Origin: Streptomyces sp. NBC_00569
GTDB lineage: Bacteria; Actinomycetota; Actinomycetes; Streptomycetales; Streptomycetaceae
Length of the DNA: 64,000 nucleotides
Assembly: GCF_036345255.1 (NCBI RefSeq)
Contig: NZ_CP107783.1
Location: 3,769,501-3,833,500, forward strand
Direction: 5' to 3'
The notes beneath the pieces were generated by a model. It made no database searches. It had not been told where the DNA came from and was given only the letters and a program-made list of their open reading frames with translations. This document shows positions 17,876 through 28,633 of the stretch, piece by piece. Made by a program: the position numbers and the translations under genes. How positions within the stretch are numbered: the stretch's first letter is position 1; each line of letters starts with the position of its first letter.

Positions 17876-20422
17876 CTACGCCGGGATCTCCAGGGACACG
17901 ACGGTCCCCTGGTCGTAGACGAGCGTCACGACCCCGCCGAGCAGCAAGAGCGTCGGGGGCCGCGGCGAGTCGGCGATGACCGTACCGGGGTCGGTGTGCG
18001 CCTTGATCTGCGGGTTTCCGGGTGCCCCGAGGACGACGGCGGCGCGGACCCTGCCCTTCGCCCCGAGCGGCACGGACCGCAGCGTGGTGTTGTCGGCGGT
18101 CAGGGCGCGGTCGCCGGTGATCAGCGGTCCCGACGAGACCGGCCGCTTGATCACGTCGGTGACGGTCGAGAGGGGTTCCCTGCGGGTGACGCGGCCGTGG
18201 CGCGCGTCGGCGACCAGGAGCTTCCCGTTCGTCGTGTCGTAGGCGACCGCGGCGCCGGACCCGACCGCGCTCACGACGACGTCGAGCCCCGGGAAGCCGT
18301 CCGCCTGCACCGCCGGCGCCTTGAATCCGAAGGTGCCCTCGACCGCGAGCGTCCGGGCGTCGAGGCGGGTGACCCGGGTCTGCGGCGTGGTGTTGGGGTC
18401 GTCGAAGGATCCGTCGCCGGACAGGACCTGGGTGCACAGGACCTGCCCGTCCTGCGCCATGAGGGTGCGGCACTGCCCGTTGTCGTACGGGGTGCCGACC
18501 GGGGTGCCGGTCCGCTCGTCGAGTGCGACGACGCCCTCTTTCGCGTCGGCGTAGACGAGGCCGTCGTGGGCCAGGTCGGCTGTGTAGGCGCCCAGTTCGG
18601 CACCGGCGAGCTCGCCGGTGCTGAGCCGGTGGGTCCAGCCGGGAGTGCCGTCCTTCAGGCCGAACGCCCTCAGCTTCGCGCCCGCCGGTCCGCCCACGCC
18701 GTCCGCCGAGCCCTCCTGGGACATGACGAGGCGGCCTTCGCCGGTGAGCAGGGCCGCGGTGAAGTGCGTACCGCCGTCGGGCGCGGCCGACCAGCGCACG
18801 CCGCCCGAGCGGGAGTCACGCACCTGGAGGCGGCCCTTGTGGGCGATGACCGTGGTGCCGCCGCGGACCGTCGGGGCCAGCGAGTCGCCGGGCATGAACA
18901 GCTTGCCCGAGGGGCTGATGTAGGCCTCGTCGCCGACGTCACCGTCCGCGGGCGAGCGCCCGTCCGACGTCCACAGCCGCCGGCCGCTGCTCGCGTCGAG
19001 CGCCACGTACGTCCCGTCGGTGAGCAGGCAGACGACGGCCCGGGTGTCGGCGGCGCAGCTCATGGGCGCGTGCCCGAGCCTGCCCCGCCACGGTTTCCAG
19101 CCCTTGGGCCGCTGCTCCCGGAACTGCGGTACGTAGCCGCTCCGGTCGTCCGTCCCGGCCCCGTTCACCCCGGCCCGCGCGACGAGCGCGGCGGGCGAGA
19201 GCGTGGTGGAGGGCGCGGGTCCGGCTCCCTGACCGCCCGGACCGCCGGCCTCGTCGCCGGTGGCGGGGCCGCGCAGCGCGAGCAGCGCGCCGACGGCTCC
19301 GCCCGCGACGGCCACCGCGAGGACCGTGGCGAGGACGGTACGGCGGCTCAGGGCCCGGCGCGCGGGTGTGGCTGCCGGGGTGGCGGGCGGGGCCGCGCCC
19401 ATGGTGGGCAGGTCGTGCGGCGTGAGGGCGGGCGGGGTCGAGCGCTGCGTCGGGGTGCGGGTGGGGGTGCGGCCGTGCGGCGCGCTGTCCTGCGGGAGCG
19501 GCATCAGGGGCTGTCCGGCGGCGCACAGGTGTGCCACGTCCCGCCGCGTCTCGGCGATCGACTCCACCACGGGGTCCGGCCAGCCGGCGTCGGGCCCGCC
19601 GGAACCGGCCAGGGCGGCCAATCGCTCGGCGAGTGCCTCCGGCCCGGGCCGCGCCCCGGGGTCCCGGACGAGACATTCGGCCAGGACGTCCCTCAACTCC
19701 TGCGGCACGCCTTCGAGTTCGGCCTCCGCGCGTGAGACCCGGTAGAGGACCGCCGCCACCGGGCCGTCACCGAACGGGTCGCGCCCGGCCGCCGCGTGGG
19801 CCAGGACCGAGGCCAGGCAGAACACGTCGGAGGCGGCGACCACATGCCGCCCGCCCGCGACATGCTCGGGCGACATGAAGCCGGGCGTCCCGACCAGCAG
19901 CCCGGTCGAGGTCATCGTGGTGGCGCCGGGGGTGCGCGCCACGCCGAAGTCGATCAGCTTGGGCCCGTCGGCGCCGAGCAGGACGTTCGCCGGCTTCAGG
20001 TCCCGGTGCAGGGCGCCCGCGGCGTGCACCGCGGACAGCGCCCGGGCCATCCCGGCGCCGAGCGCGAGGACGGCGGGCGCGGGCAGCGGCCCGTGCCGGC
20101 GCACCGCCTCGGCGAGGGTCGGGCCGGGGACGTACTCCGTGGCGAGCCAGGGCTGCTCCGCGTCGGCGTCACCGGCGACGAGCCGCGCCACGAAGGGGCT
20201 CGCCACCGACTCGGCGACGGCGATCTCACGCCGGAACCGGGCGCGGAACGCCGGGTCCCCGGCGACCTCGCGGCGGATCGCCTTCACGGCGACCAGGGAC
20301 TCCGGGACGCGCGGCCCGTCGGTGGCGAGGAACACTTCGCCCATGCCGCCCGCCCCGAGCCTGGCCAGCGTCTCGTACGGACCTATGCGCGCGGGCGACC
20401 CCTCCCGCAGCCGGCCGATCAT
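17876..20422 (-). CDS. Membrane Ser/Thr protein kinase with extracellular PQQ-like beta-propeller (2)
   Basis: An 848-residue kinase with the same architecture as the downstream gene: kinase domain (about 12-275; GAGGMGEVFLA, HRDLKPAN with D141, DFG, SPEHV), a Pro/Thr-rich juxtamembrane linker, one transmembrane helix (about 359-381), and a large extracellular PQQ-like repeat domain of about 460 residues. The ATG at 20422 follows a G-rich ribosome site. The pair looks like an old tandem duplication whose sensor domains have diverged far more than the kinase domains. They are divergent from the glgE operon across 20423-20983. Confidence 0.88.
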   Translation of the reverse strand: MIGRLREGSPARIGPYETLARLGAGGMGEVFLATDGPRVPESLVAVKAIRREVAGDPAFRARFRREIAVAESVASPFVARLVAGDADAEQPWLATEYVPGPTLAEAVRRHGPLPAPAVLALGAGMARALSAVHAAGALHRDLKPANVLLGADGPKLIDFGVARTPGATTMTSTGLLVGTPGFMSPEHVAGGRHVVAASDVFCLASVLAHAAAGRDPFGDGPVAAVLYRVSRAEAELEGVPQELRDVLAECLVRDPGARPGPEALAERLAALAGSGGPDAGWPDPVVESIAETRRDVAHLCAAGQPLMPLPQDSAPHGRTPTRTPTQRSTPPALTPHDLPTMGAAPPATPAATPARRALSRRTVLATVLAVAVAGGAVGALLALRGPATGDEAGGPGGQGAGPAPSTTLSPAALVARAGVNGAGTDDRSGYVPQFREQRPKGWKPWRGRLGHAPMSCAADTRAVVCLLTDGTYVALDASSGRRLWTSDGRSPADGDVGDEAYISPSGKLFMPGDSLAPTVRGGTTVIAHKGRLQVRDSRSGGVRWSAAPDGGTHFTAALLTGEGRLVMSQEGSADGVGGPAGAKLRAFGLKDGTPGWTHRLSTGELAGAELGAYTADLAHDGLVYADAKEGVVALDERTGTPVGTPYDNGQCRTLMAQDGQVLCTQVLSGDGSFDDPNTTPQTRVTRLDARTLAVEGTFGFKAPAVQADGFPGLDVVVSAVGSGAAVAYDTTNGKLLVADARHGRVTRREPLSTVTDVIKRPVSSGPLITGDRALTADNTTLRSVPLGAKGRVRAAVVLGAPGNPQIKAHTDPGTVIADSPRPPTLLLLGGVVTLVYDQGTVVSLEIPA

Positions 20423-20681
20423 CTGCCCCGTCCCCCCGTGCCGTTGTCCGGATCCCCGCACCCCAACTGTGCGCGTGCGCACCTTCCGTGACGCTCCGGC
20501 AGATTACTGGGTGCGCCGCGGCCCACGAGGGCCGAGGCCCGCGTACCGGCCGGAGGAAGTCCGATTCTCGCCGCGGCCTCCACCGCGATCACCACCGGTC
20601 CCCCACGGGCGATATGGCCGATTCCACCCCCTCATGCGGTCTTGTAGGGCCTGACGCCGCACGAGAGGCTGCCAAGGCGGT
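20423..20681. other. Upstream region of the kinase pair; no confident gene
   Basis: The first part of the 561-bp gap between the kinase genes and glgE. A 6-bp-arm inverted repeat GTGCGC/GCGCAC lies near 20468. A 42-codon frame starting with ATG at 20617 ends in an Arg-rich tail without a ribosome site and is not called. The kinase promoter should be here, but no convincing -10/-35 pair is visible. Confidence 0.3.
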
Positions 20682-20789
20682 GTGCGCGACTACCGGCCGT
20701 CAGGGCCGGCGGCGACGCTCCCGGCCGTCGCGCTGCCCGTGACGCCGCCCGGCTCGCCGGACAAGCTGCTCCAGGTCAACAACCCGTAA
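20682..20789 (+). CDS. Possible 35-residue small protein upstream of glgE
   Basis: A short frame from GTG (AAGG 4 nt upstream) to TAA. Its interest is codon use: all but one of the 35 sense codons end in G or C, the signature of real Streptomyces coding sequence, while the other two frames lack this. The product is Pro/Ala-rich, ends in DKLLQVNNP, and has no recognisable family. A 13-bp-stem terminator begins 20 nt after the stop, which fits a separate short transcription unit. Alternatives are a leader peptide for glgE or the 3' remnant of a lost gene. The frame could extend upstream to 20655 but has no start there. Confidence 0.35.
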   Translation: MRDYRPSGPAATLPAVALPVTPPGSPDKLLQVNNP

Positions 20790-20809
20790 CCGAAGGGTGA
20801 GTTCATGGT

Positions 20810-20837
20810 CCGGTCCCGTCGCTCGCGGCGGGGCCGG
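20810..20837 (+). terminator. Terminator between small ORF and glgE
   Basis: A 13-bp RNA stem (CCGGTCCCGTCGC with GCGGCGGGGCCGG, two G-U pairs) and a 2-nt loop, followed by ACTTGTCTGTG. It isolates glgE transcription from the upstream short frame. Confidence 0.7.
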
Positions 20838-20839
20838 AC

Positions 20840-20868
20840 TTGTCTGTGCGCTTACGCGCGAGTAGTTA
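20840..20868 (+). promoter_or_regulatory. Candidate promoter of the glgE operon
   Basis: TTGTCT, a 17-bp spacer and TAGTTA, directly after the terminator and about 115 nt before the glgE start. The -35 is reasonable and the -10 lacks the final T, so this is a weak call based on spacing and position. Confidence 0.35.
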
Positions 20869-20983
20869 ACAAAGCACCGGATTGCCCGCCCTGCGACCGT
20901 GGAAGGCTCCCCCGGTACACACTGCGCGACCCCCTTCTTCACCCCCGTTTCCGCAAACCGAACCCCCGCGGTCAGGAGCGGTC

Positions 20984-23109
20984 ATGCCCGCACAGAGTCC
21001 CTCGCCGAAGCCGCACACGGACCCGGCGAAGCAGTCGGCCAGAAGCGCGAAATCGCAGAAACCACCGGGCCGGCGACGCCCACCGGCCGCCACCGCCCCC
21101 ACCCCCCTCGGGCGGATTCCCGTCCTGGACGTCCAGCCCCTCGTGGACCACGGCCGCAGGCCCGCCAAGGCGGTGGCGGGCGAGTCCTTCCAGGTCAGCG
21201 CGACGGTCTTCCGCGAGGGCCACGACGCGGTCGCCGCGAACGTGGTGCTCCGCTCGCCGCGCGGCCGCACGGGCCCCTGGACCCCGATGCGCGAGCTGGC
21301 CCCCGGCACCGACCGCTGGGGCGCGCAGGTCACACCCACATCGGAGGGCCGCTGGACCTACATCGTCGAGGCGTGGGGCGACCCCGTCACCACTTGGCGC
21401 CGCCACGCGCAGATCAAGGTGCCGGCGGGCATCGACACCGAACTCGTCCTGGAGGAAGGCGCGTTGCTGCACGAACGCGCCGCCGAGGGCGTGCCGCAGC
21501 GCAAAGGGCAGCGCGAGACCGTGCTGCGCGCCGCCACCGCGCTCCGGGACACCGCGCGCCCCGCGGCGGCCCGCCTGGCCGCCGCTCTCACCCCGGAGGT
21601 CGACGAGGTCCTCGCCCGCCACCCGTTGCGCGAGCTGGTCACCGGCTCCGACCCGCTGCCGCTCCTCGTGGAGCGCGAGCGCGCGCTGTACGGAGCGTGG
21701 TACGAGTTCTTCCCGCGCTCGGAGGGCGCGATCGTGCGCGAGGGGGAACCGCCGGTCTCCGGCACGTTCCACACCGCGGCGAAGCGCCTCCCGGCCATCG
21801 CCGCGATGGGCTTCGACGTCCTCTATCTGCCGCCGGTCCACCCCATCGGCACCACGTACCGCAAGGGTCCCGACAACTCGCTCTCCCCAGGGCCGCACGA
21901 CGTGGGTGTCCCTTGGGCGATCGGTTCCCCGGAGGGCGGTCACGACGCGGTCCACCCCGACCTCGGCACGATCGACGACTTCGACGCGTTCGTGAGCCGG
22001 GCCGCGGACCTGGGCCTGGAGATCGCCCTCGACTTCGCGCTCCAGTGTTCGCCCGACCATCCGTGGGTGGAGAAGCACCCCGAGTGGTTCCATCACCGTC
22101 CGGACGGCACGATCGCGTACGCGGAGAACCCGCCGAAGAAGTACCAGGACATCTACCCGATCGCCTTCGACAAGGACATGCCCGGCCTCGTCGCCGAGAC
22201 GACCCGCGTCCTGCGTTTCTGGATGGACCACGGCGTGCGCATCTTCCGCGTCGACAACCCGCACACCAAGCCCGTCGTCTTCTGGGAACGGGTCATCAGG
22301 GGGATCAACCGCACCGACCCCGACGTGATCTTCCTCGCCGAGGCGTTCACGCGCCCCGCGATGATGCGCGCCCTCGCGCAGGCCGGCTTCCAGCAGTCGT
22401 ACACCTACTTCACCTGGCGCAACTCGAAGCAGGAACTCACCGAGTACACGACGGAGCTGGCGAAGGACACGGCCGCGTACATGCGCCCCAACTTCTTCGT
22501 GAACACCCCGGACATCCTGCACGCCTACCTTCAGAACGGCGGACGCCCCGCGTTCGAGGTGCGCGCGGTTCTGGCCGCCACGCTCTCGCCGACCTGGGGC
22601 GTCTACAGCGGCTACGAACTGTGCGAAAACGCCCCGCTACGTCCCGGAAGCGAGGAGTATCTCCATTCGGAGAAGTACGAACTGCGGCCGCGCGACTGGG
22701 AGTCGGCCGAGCACGAGGGGCGTTCGATCGCACCCCTCATCACCCGGCTCAACGACATCAGGCGCCGCAGCCCCGCCCTGCGCCGGCTGCGTGACGTGCA
22801 CTTCCACCACACCGACCAGGACACGGTGATCGCGTACTCCAAGTCGGTCACAGGCGCACATGGTTCGAACACGGTTCTGGTGGTCGCGAACCTCGATCCC
22901 CACCACACCCAGGAGGCGACGGTGTCGTTGGACATGCCGCAACTGGGACTCGGCTGGCACGAGTCCGCGCCGGTGCGCGACGAGCTCACCGGTGAGACCT
23001 ACCACTGGGGCAGGGCCAACTATGTGCGCCTCGAGCCGGGCCGCGCGCCCGCGCACATCCTCACCGTCCTGCGACCGTCCTCACCGTTGACCGGAGGGTC
23101 ACCCACACC

Positions 23110-23113
<4 letters not shown>
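20984..23113 (+). CDS. glgE: Alpha-1,4-glucan:maltose-1-phosphate maltosyltransferase GlgE
   Basis: A 709-residue GH13_3 enzyme that transfers maltosyl units from maltose-1-phosphate to the non-reducing end of alpha-glucan. The nucleophile is D424 in [10 protein letters not shown] and the acid/base E453 in FLAEAFTRP. These correspond to Asp394 and Glu423 of the structurally known S. coelicolor enzyme, shifted by the Pro/Lys-rich N-terminal extension here. Maltose-1-phosphate-site blocks such as [13 protein letters not shown] are present. The ATG at 20984 has GGAG upstream. It is first in the operon with treS, pep2 and glgB, with an ATGA overlap to treS. Confidence 0.96.
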
Positions 23114-24825
<1,712 letters not shown>

Positions 24826-24830
24826 CCGCC

Positions 24831-24868
24831 GCCCGGGGAGGGCCGGTTTCCACCGCCCCTCCCTGGGC
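24831..24868 (+). terminator. Hairpin between treS and pep2 (attenuator or partial terminator)
   Basis: Twelve-bp arms (24831-24842 and 24857-24868, one G-U pair) with a 14-nt loop, no T-tract, in the only sizeable gap (152 bp) of the glgE-glgB operon. It may adjust pep2-glgB expression relative to glgE-treS or protect the upstream mRNA 3' end. Confidence 0.45.
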
Positions 24869-24977
24869 ACCCATCACCACACACCCCGACACGTCCCGCA
24901 CGTACTGCCTCTGCCGCATTTCCGGGACGCCGCCCCGCACCCAGTCGCGGCCCGCCCCGGGGAAAGGACGTGACGCC

Positions 24978-26399
24978 ATGCCGGATGCCGTCACCCGAAC
25001 CGGCCCGACCGCGCGACCCGAGCTGCTCGCCTCGCTCGATCCGCTCCTGCGCGCGTGGCTGCCCCGGCAACGCTGGTTCGCGGGCAGAACAGCACCCGCC
25101 CTCACCCTGCTCGCCGCGACGGACCTGCTGCCGGCCACGGCACGGCAGCCGGGCCTCATCCACGCCCTCCTGCGCATCGAGCCCACCCAGGACACGTACC
25201 AACTCCTGCTGGGCGTACGGGAGTCGCTGCCCCCGTACCTGGCGCCGGCCCTCATCGGCCACGTCGCGCAGGGACCCCTCGCCGGGCGCACGGTCTACGA
25301 GGCCCTGCTCGACCCCCGCCTGACGGACCTCCTCCTGGAACGGCTGCGCCACCCGGGCCGCCTGGACGGACTCCGTTTCGCGCACGACGGCGAGACCCCG
25401 ATCCCACCGGGCCTCACCCCCCGCCCCCTCGACGCGGAGCAGTCCAACTCGTCGATCATTTACGGAGATACGTTCATCCTCAAGGTGTTCCGCCGTGTCA
25501 CGCCGGGCCTCAACCCGGACCTGGAACTCCAGCGCGCGCTGGCCGACGAGGGCTGCGAACGCGCGCTCGCCCCGGTGGCGTGGTTCGAGACGACGGACGG
25601 CGACCCGCTCTCGCTCGGCCTGCTCCAGCCCTACCTCACGGGTGCGACGGACGGCTGGGACCTCGCGCTCGGCGAACTGTCCAAGGGGCAGGACTTCCGC
25701 CACGAGGCCCGCGAACTCGGCCGCGCGACAGCCGAGATCCATCTCGCCCTGGCACACGCCCTGCCGACGGTCACCCTGGGCCGCGCCCACACCGTGCAGC
25801 TGGCGCAGTCGATGAAGGACCGTCTCGACAAGGCGGTGCAGGCCGTACCGGCGCTCCATCCCTACGCACCCGCGCTGCACACCGCCTTCGACGCCCTCGC
25901 GGCCGACACGACTCCCCGCACCGCCCAGCGCGTCCACGGGGACCTGCACCTGGGCCAGTGCCTGCGCTCGCCCGCCGGTGCCTGGTCGGTCATCGACTTC
26001 GAGGGCGAGCCCTCCCGCCCCCTGCCCGAACGCCGGCTGCCGCACCCGCCCGCCCGGGACGTGGCCGGCATGCTGCGCTCCTTCGACTACGCGGCCCGCA
26101 CGAACCGGCCGTGGGCGCCGGACTGGGCGCGCCGGTGCCGGGACGCGTACTGCGCGGGCTACGCGCAGGCCTCCGGTGACGACCCGCGCACGGACCCGGT
26201 CCTGCTGCGCGCCTACGAGACGGACAAGGCGGTCTACGAAGCCGTCTACGAGGCCCATCACCGCCCGGACTGGCTGCCGATCCCCCTCTCGGCGATCGAG
26301 CGTCTCGCCGCGGAGGCCTCCGGCATGCCGCGCCCCCGGCCCGAAGACGCGGCACCGCAACACCCCATGTCGATCCCGAGCCAGGAGGCCACCCCGTGA
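24978..26399 (+). CDS. pep2: Maltokinase Pep2
   Basis: A 473-residue kinase that makes maltose-1-phosphate from maltose and ATP, feeding GlgE. The N-terminal cap carries LPRQRWFAGR, typical of Pep2. The phosphotransferase fold shows the catalytic loop HGDLHLGQ (D322) and the metal-binding VIDFEGEP. The ATG at 24978 has GGAAAGGA upstream. The end overlaps the glgB start by 4 nt (GTGA). The 152-bp gap from treS contains a hairpin, so this half of the operon may be tuned separately. Confidence 0.94.
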   Translation: MPDAVTRTGPTARPELLASLDPLLRAWLPRQRWFAGRTAPALTLLAATDLLPATARQPGLIHALLRIEPTQDTYQLLLGVRESLPPYLAPALIGHVAQGPLAGRTVYEALLDPRLTDLLLERLRHPGRLDGLRFAHDGETPIPPGLTPRPLDAEQSNSSIIYGDTFILKVFRRVTPGLNPDLELQRALADEGCERALAPVAWFETTDGDPLSLGLLQPYLTGATDGWDLALGELSKGQDFRHEARELGRATAEIHLALAHALPTVTLGRAHTVQLAQSMKDRLDKAVQAVPALHPYAPALHTAFDALAADTTPRTAQRVHGDLHLGQCLRSPAGAWSVIDFEGEPSRPLPERRLPHPPARDVAGMLRSFDYAARTNRPWAPDWARRCRDAYCAGYAQASGDDPRTDPVLLRAYETDKAVYEAVYEAHHRPDWLPIPLSAIERLAAEASGMPRPRPEDAAPQHPMSIPSQEATP

Positions 26400-28633
26400 C
26401 GCACGACCCCTCCCGCTCCACACCTGCGACACCCGTCACCGCCGCCCCGGCCCCCACCCCCGCCGCCGACCGCGACCGCCTCCTCGCCGGCACCCACCAC
26501 GACCCGCACTCCACGCTGGGCGCGCACCCCATGTCCACCGGCACGGCGTTCCGGGCGCTGCGCCCGTACGCCCGCACGGTCACGGTCGTGGCGGACGGCC
26601 TCAGGGTCCTGCTGCACGACGACGGCGACGGCTTCTTCTCGGGCCTCGCCGACCTGCCCGCACCCCCGGACGAGTACCGCCTCCAAGTCACCTACGAGGG
26701 CGCCGACCACGAGACCCCGGACCCGTACGGGCTGCGGCCCGCGCTCTCCGAGTTCGACCTGCACCTGATCGGCGAGGGCCGGCACGAGCAGCTGTGGCAG
26801 GCGCTCGGCGCGCACCCCATGACGCATCAGGGCATCACCGGCACCCGCTTCACCGTCTGGGCGCCCAACGCCCGAGGGGTGCGCGTCGTGGGCGACTTCA
26901 ACTACTGGAACGGGACGGGCCACCCGATGCGCTCGCTGGGCTCCACGGGGATCTGGGAGCTCTTCGTCCCGTCGCTCGGCGAGGGCGAGCTGTACAAGTT
27001 CGAGATCACCCGGCCGGACGGCTCGAAGACGATGCGCGCGGACCCGCTGGCCCGCCGCACGGAGGTCCCGCCCGCCAACTCCTCCGTCATCGACGCGTCG
27101 CACCACACCTGGCACGACGACGAGTGGATGGCCGCCCGCGGCACGCCGCCCGCGCACGAAGCCCCGTTCTCGGTCTACGAGATCCATCTCGCGTCCTGGC
27201 GCCCGGGCCTCACCTACCGTCAGCTCGCCGATCAACTGCCCCGCTATGTATCAGACCTGGGCTTCACGCACGTAGAGCTGATGCCGGTGGCCGAGCACCC
27301 CTTCGGCGGGTCGTGGGGCTACCAGGTCACCGGCTTCTACGCCCCGACGGCCCGCATGGGCACGCCCGACGACTTCCGGTATCTGGTCGACGCGCTGCAC
27401 CAGGCGGGCATCGGCGTCCTCATGGACTGGGTGCCGGCCCACTTCCCGCGCGACGACTGGGCCCTCGCCGAGTTCGACGGCCGCACCCTGTACGAGCACG
27501 AGGACCCGCTGCGCGCCGCCCACCCCGACTGGGGCACCCTCGAGTTCGACTACGGCCGCAAGGAGGTCCGCAACTTCCTGGTGGCCAACGCCGTGTACTG
27601 GTGCGAGGAGTTCCACATCGACGGCCTGCGGGTCGACGCCGTGGCCTCCATGCTCTACCTCGATTACTCGCGCGAACACGGCCAGTGGACACCGAACGAG
27701 TACGGCGGCCGGGAGAATCTGGACGCGGTCGACTTCCTCCAGGAGATGAACGCGACGCTGTACCGCCGGATCCCCGGCGTCGTGACGATCGCCGAGGAGT
27801 CGACGGCGTGGGACGGCGTGACCCGCGCGACCCATCACATCGGGCCGGGCGGCTTCGGGGGGCTCGGCTTCGGCCTGAAGTGGAACATGGGCTGGATGCA
27901 CGACTCGCTCGGCTATGTGTCCCATGACCCGGTCCACCGCAGCTATCACCACGACGAGATGACCTTCTCGATGGTGTACGCGTACAGCGAGAACTACGTC
28001 CTGCCGATCTCGCACGACGAAGTGGTGCACGGCAAGAAGGCCCTGGTGTCCAAGATGCCCGGCGACTGGTGGCAGCAGCGGGCCACCCACCGCGCCTACC
28101 TCGGCTTCATGTGGTCCCACCCGGGCAAGCAACTCCTCTTCATGGGGCAGGAGTTCGCCCAGGGAGCCGAGTGGTCGGAGGCGCACGGCCCGGACTGGTG
28201 GCTGCTCGACCCGTCGTACCCGGCGGAGCCCGACCACCGCGGTGTCCGCGACCTCACCCGCGACCTGAACGCCGTCTACCGGAACGAACCGGCGCTCTGG
28301 CAGCGGGACATGGACCCGGCGGGCTTCGAGTGGATCGTCGGTGACGCGGCGCAGGACAACGTGTTCGCGTTCCTGAGGCGCGCCGCCGACGGCAGCCCGC
28401 TCATGTCGGTGTCCAACTTCTCGCCGGTGGTCCGCCACGAGTACCGGTTCGGCGCCCCCGACGACGTACCGGCCTGGCACGAGGTCCTCAACACCGACGC
28501 GGCCCGTTACGGCGGCGGCGACGTCGGCAACCCGGACCCGGTCAAGCCGGACGCCCAGGGTGCCCACGGGCGTCCGGCCAGTGTCCGGCTCACGCTGCCG
28601 CCGCTCGCGACGGTGTGGCTCAGGCCCGCGTGA
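26396..28633 (+). CDS. glgB: 1,4-alpha-glucan branching enzyme GlgB
   Basis: A 745-residue GH13_9 enzyme adding alpha-1,6 branches to the glucan built by GlgE. It has a two-part N-terminal CBM48-type region (the second part contains FTVWAPNARGVRVVGDFN), the catalytic barrel with GLRVDAVASMLYLDY (nucleophile D414), IAEEST (acid/base E467) and PISHDEVVHGK, and a C-terminal beta domain. The GTG start overlaps the pep2 stop and has CCAGGAGG upstream. Its last 14 nt overlap the 3' end of the convergent helicase gene, with no terminator between. Confidence 0.96.
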   Translation: MTHDPSRSTPATPVTAAPAPTPAADRDRLLAGTHHDPHSTLGAHPMSTGTAFRALRPYARTVTVVADGLRVLLHDDGDGFFSGLADLPAPPDEYRLQVTYEGADHETPDPYGLRPALSEFDLHLIGEGRHEQLWQALGAHPMTHQGITGTRFTVWAPNARGVRVVGDFNYWNGTGHPMRSLGSTGIWELFVPSLGEGELYKFEITRPDGSKTMRADPLARRTEVPPANSSVIDASHHTWHDDEWMAARGTPPAHEAPFSVYEIHLASWRPGLTYRQLADQLPRYVSDLGFTHVELMPVAEHPFGGSWGYQVTGFYAPTARMGTPDDFRYLVDALHQAGIGVLMDWVPAHFPRDDWALAEFDGRTLYEHEDPLRAAHPDWGTLEFDYGRKEVRNFLVANAVYWCEEFHIDGLRVDAVASMLYLDYSREHGQWTPNEYGGRENLDAVDFLQEMNATLYRRIPGVVTIAEESTAWDGVTRATHHIGPGGFGGLGFGLKWNMGWMHDSLGYVSHDPVHRSYHHDEMTFSMVYAYSENYVLPISHDEVVHGKKALVSKMPGDWWQQRATHRAYLGFMWSHPGKQLLFMGQEFAQGAEWSEAHGPDWWLLDPSYPAEPDHRGVRDLTRDLNAVYRNEPALWQRDMDPAGFEWIVGDAAQDNVFAFLRRAADGSPLMSVSNFSPVVRHEYRFGAPDDVPAWHEVLNTDAARYGGGDVGNPDPVKPDAQGAHGRPASVRLTLPPLATVWLRPA

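Noticed and set aside
20617..20742. 42-codon frame beginning MADSTPSC
   Set aside because: No ribosome site, poor GC3, and an Arg-rich tail where the overlapping 20682 frame has strong bias.
20805..21995. ATG with a good GAAGGGTGAG ribosome site upstream of glgE
   Set aside because: The frame lies mostly inside glgE in another phase, is Arg/Pro-rich and lacks GC3 bias; the terminator 20810-20837 overlaps its first codons.
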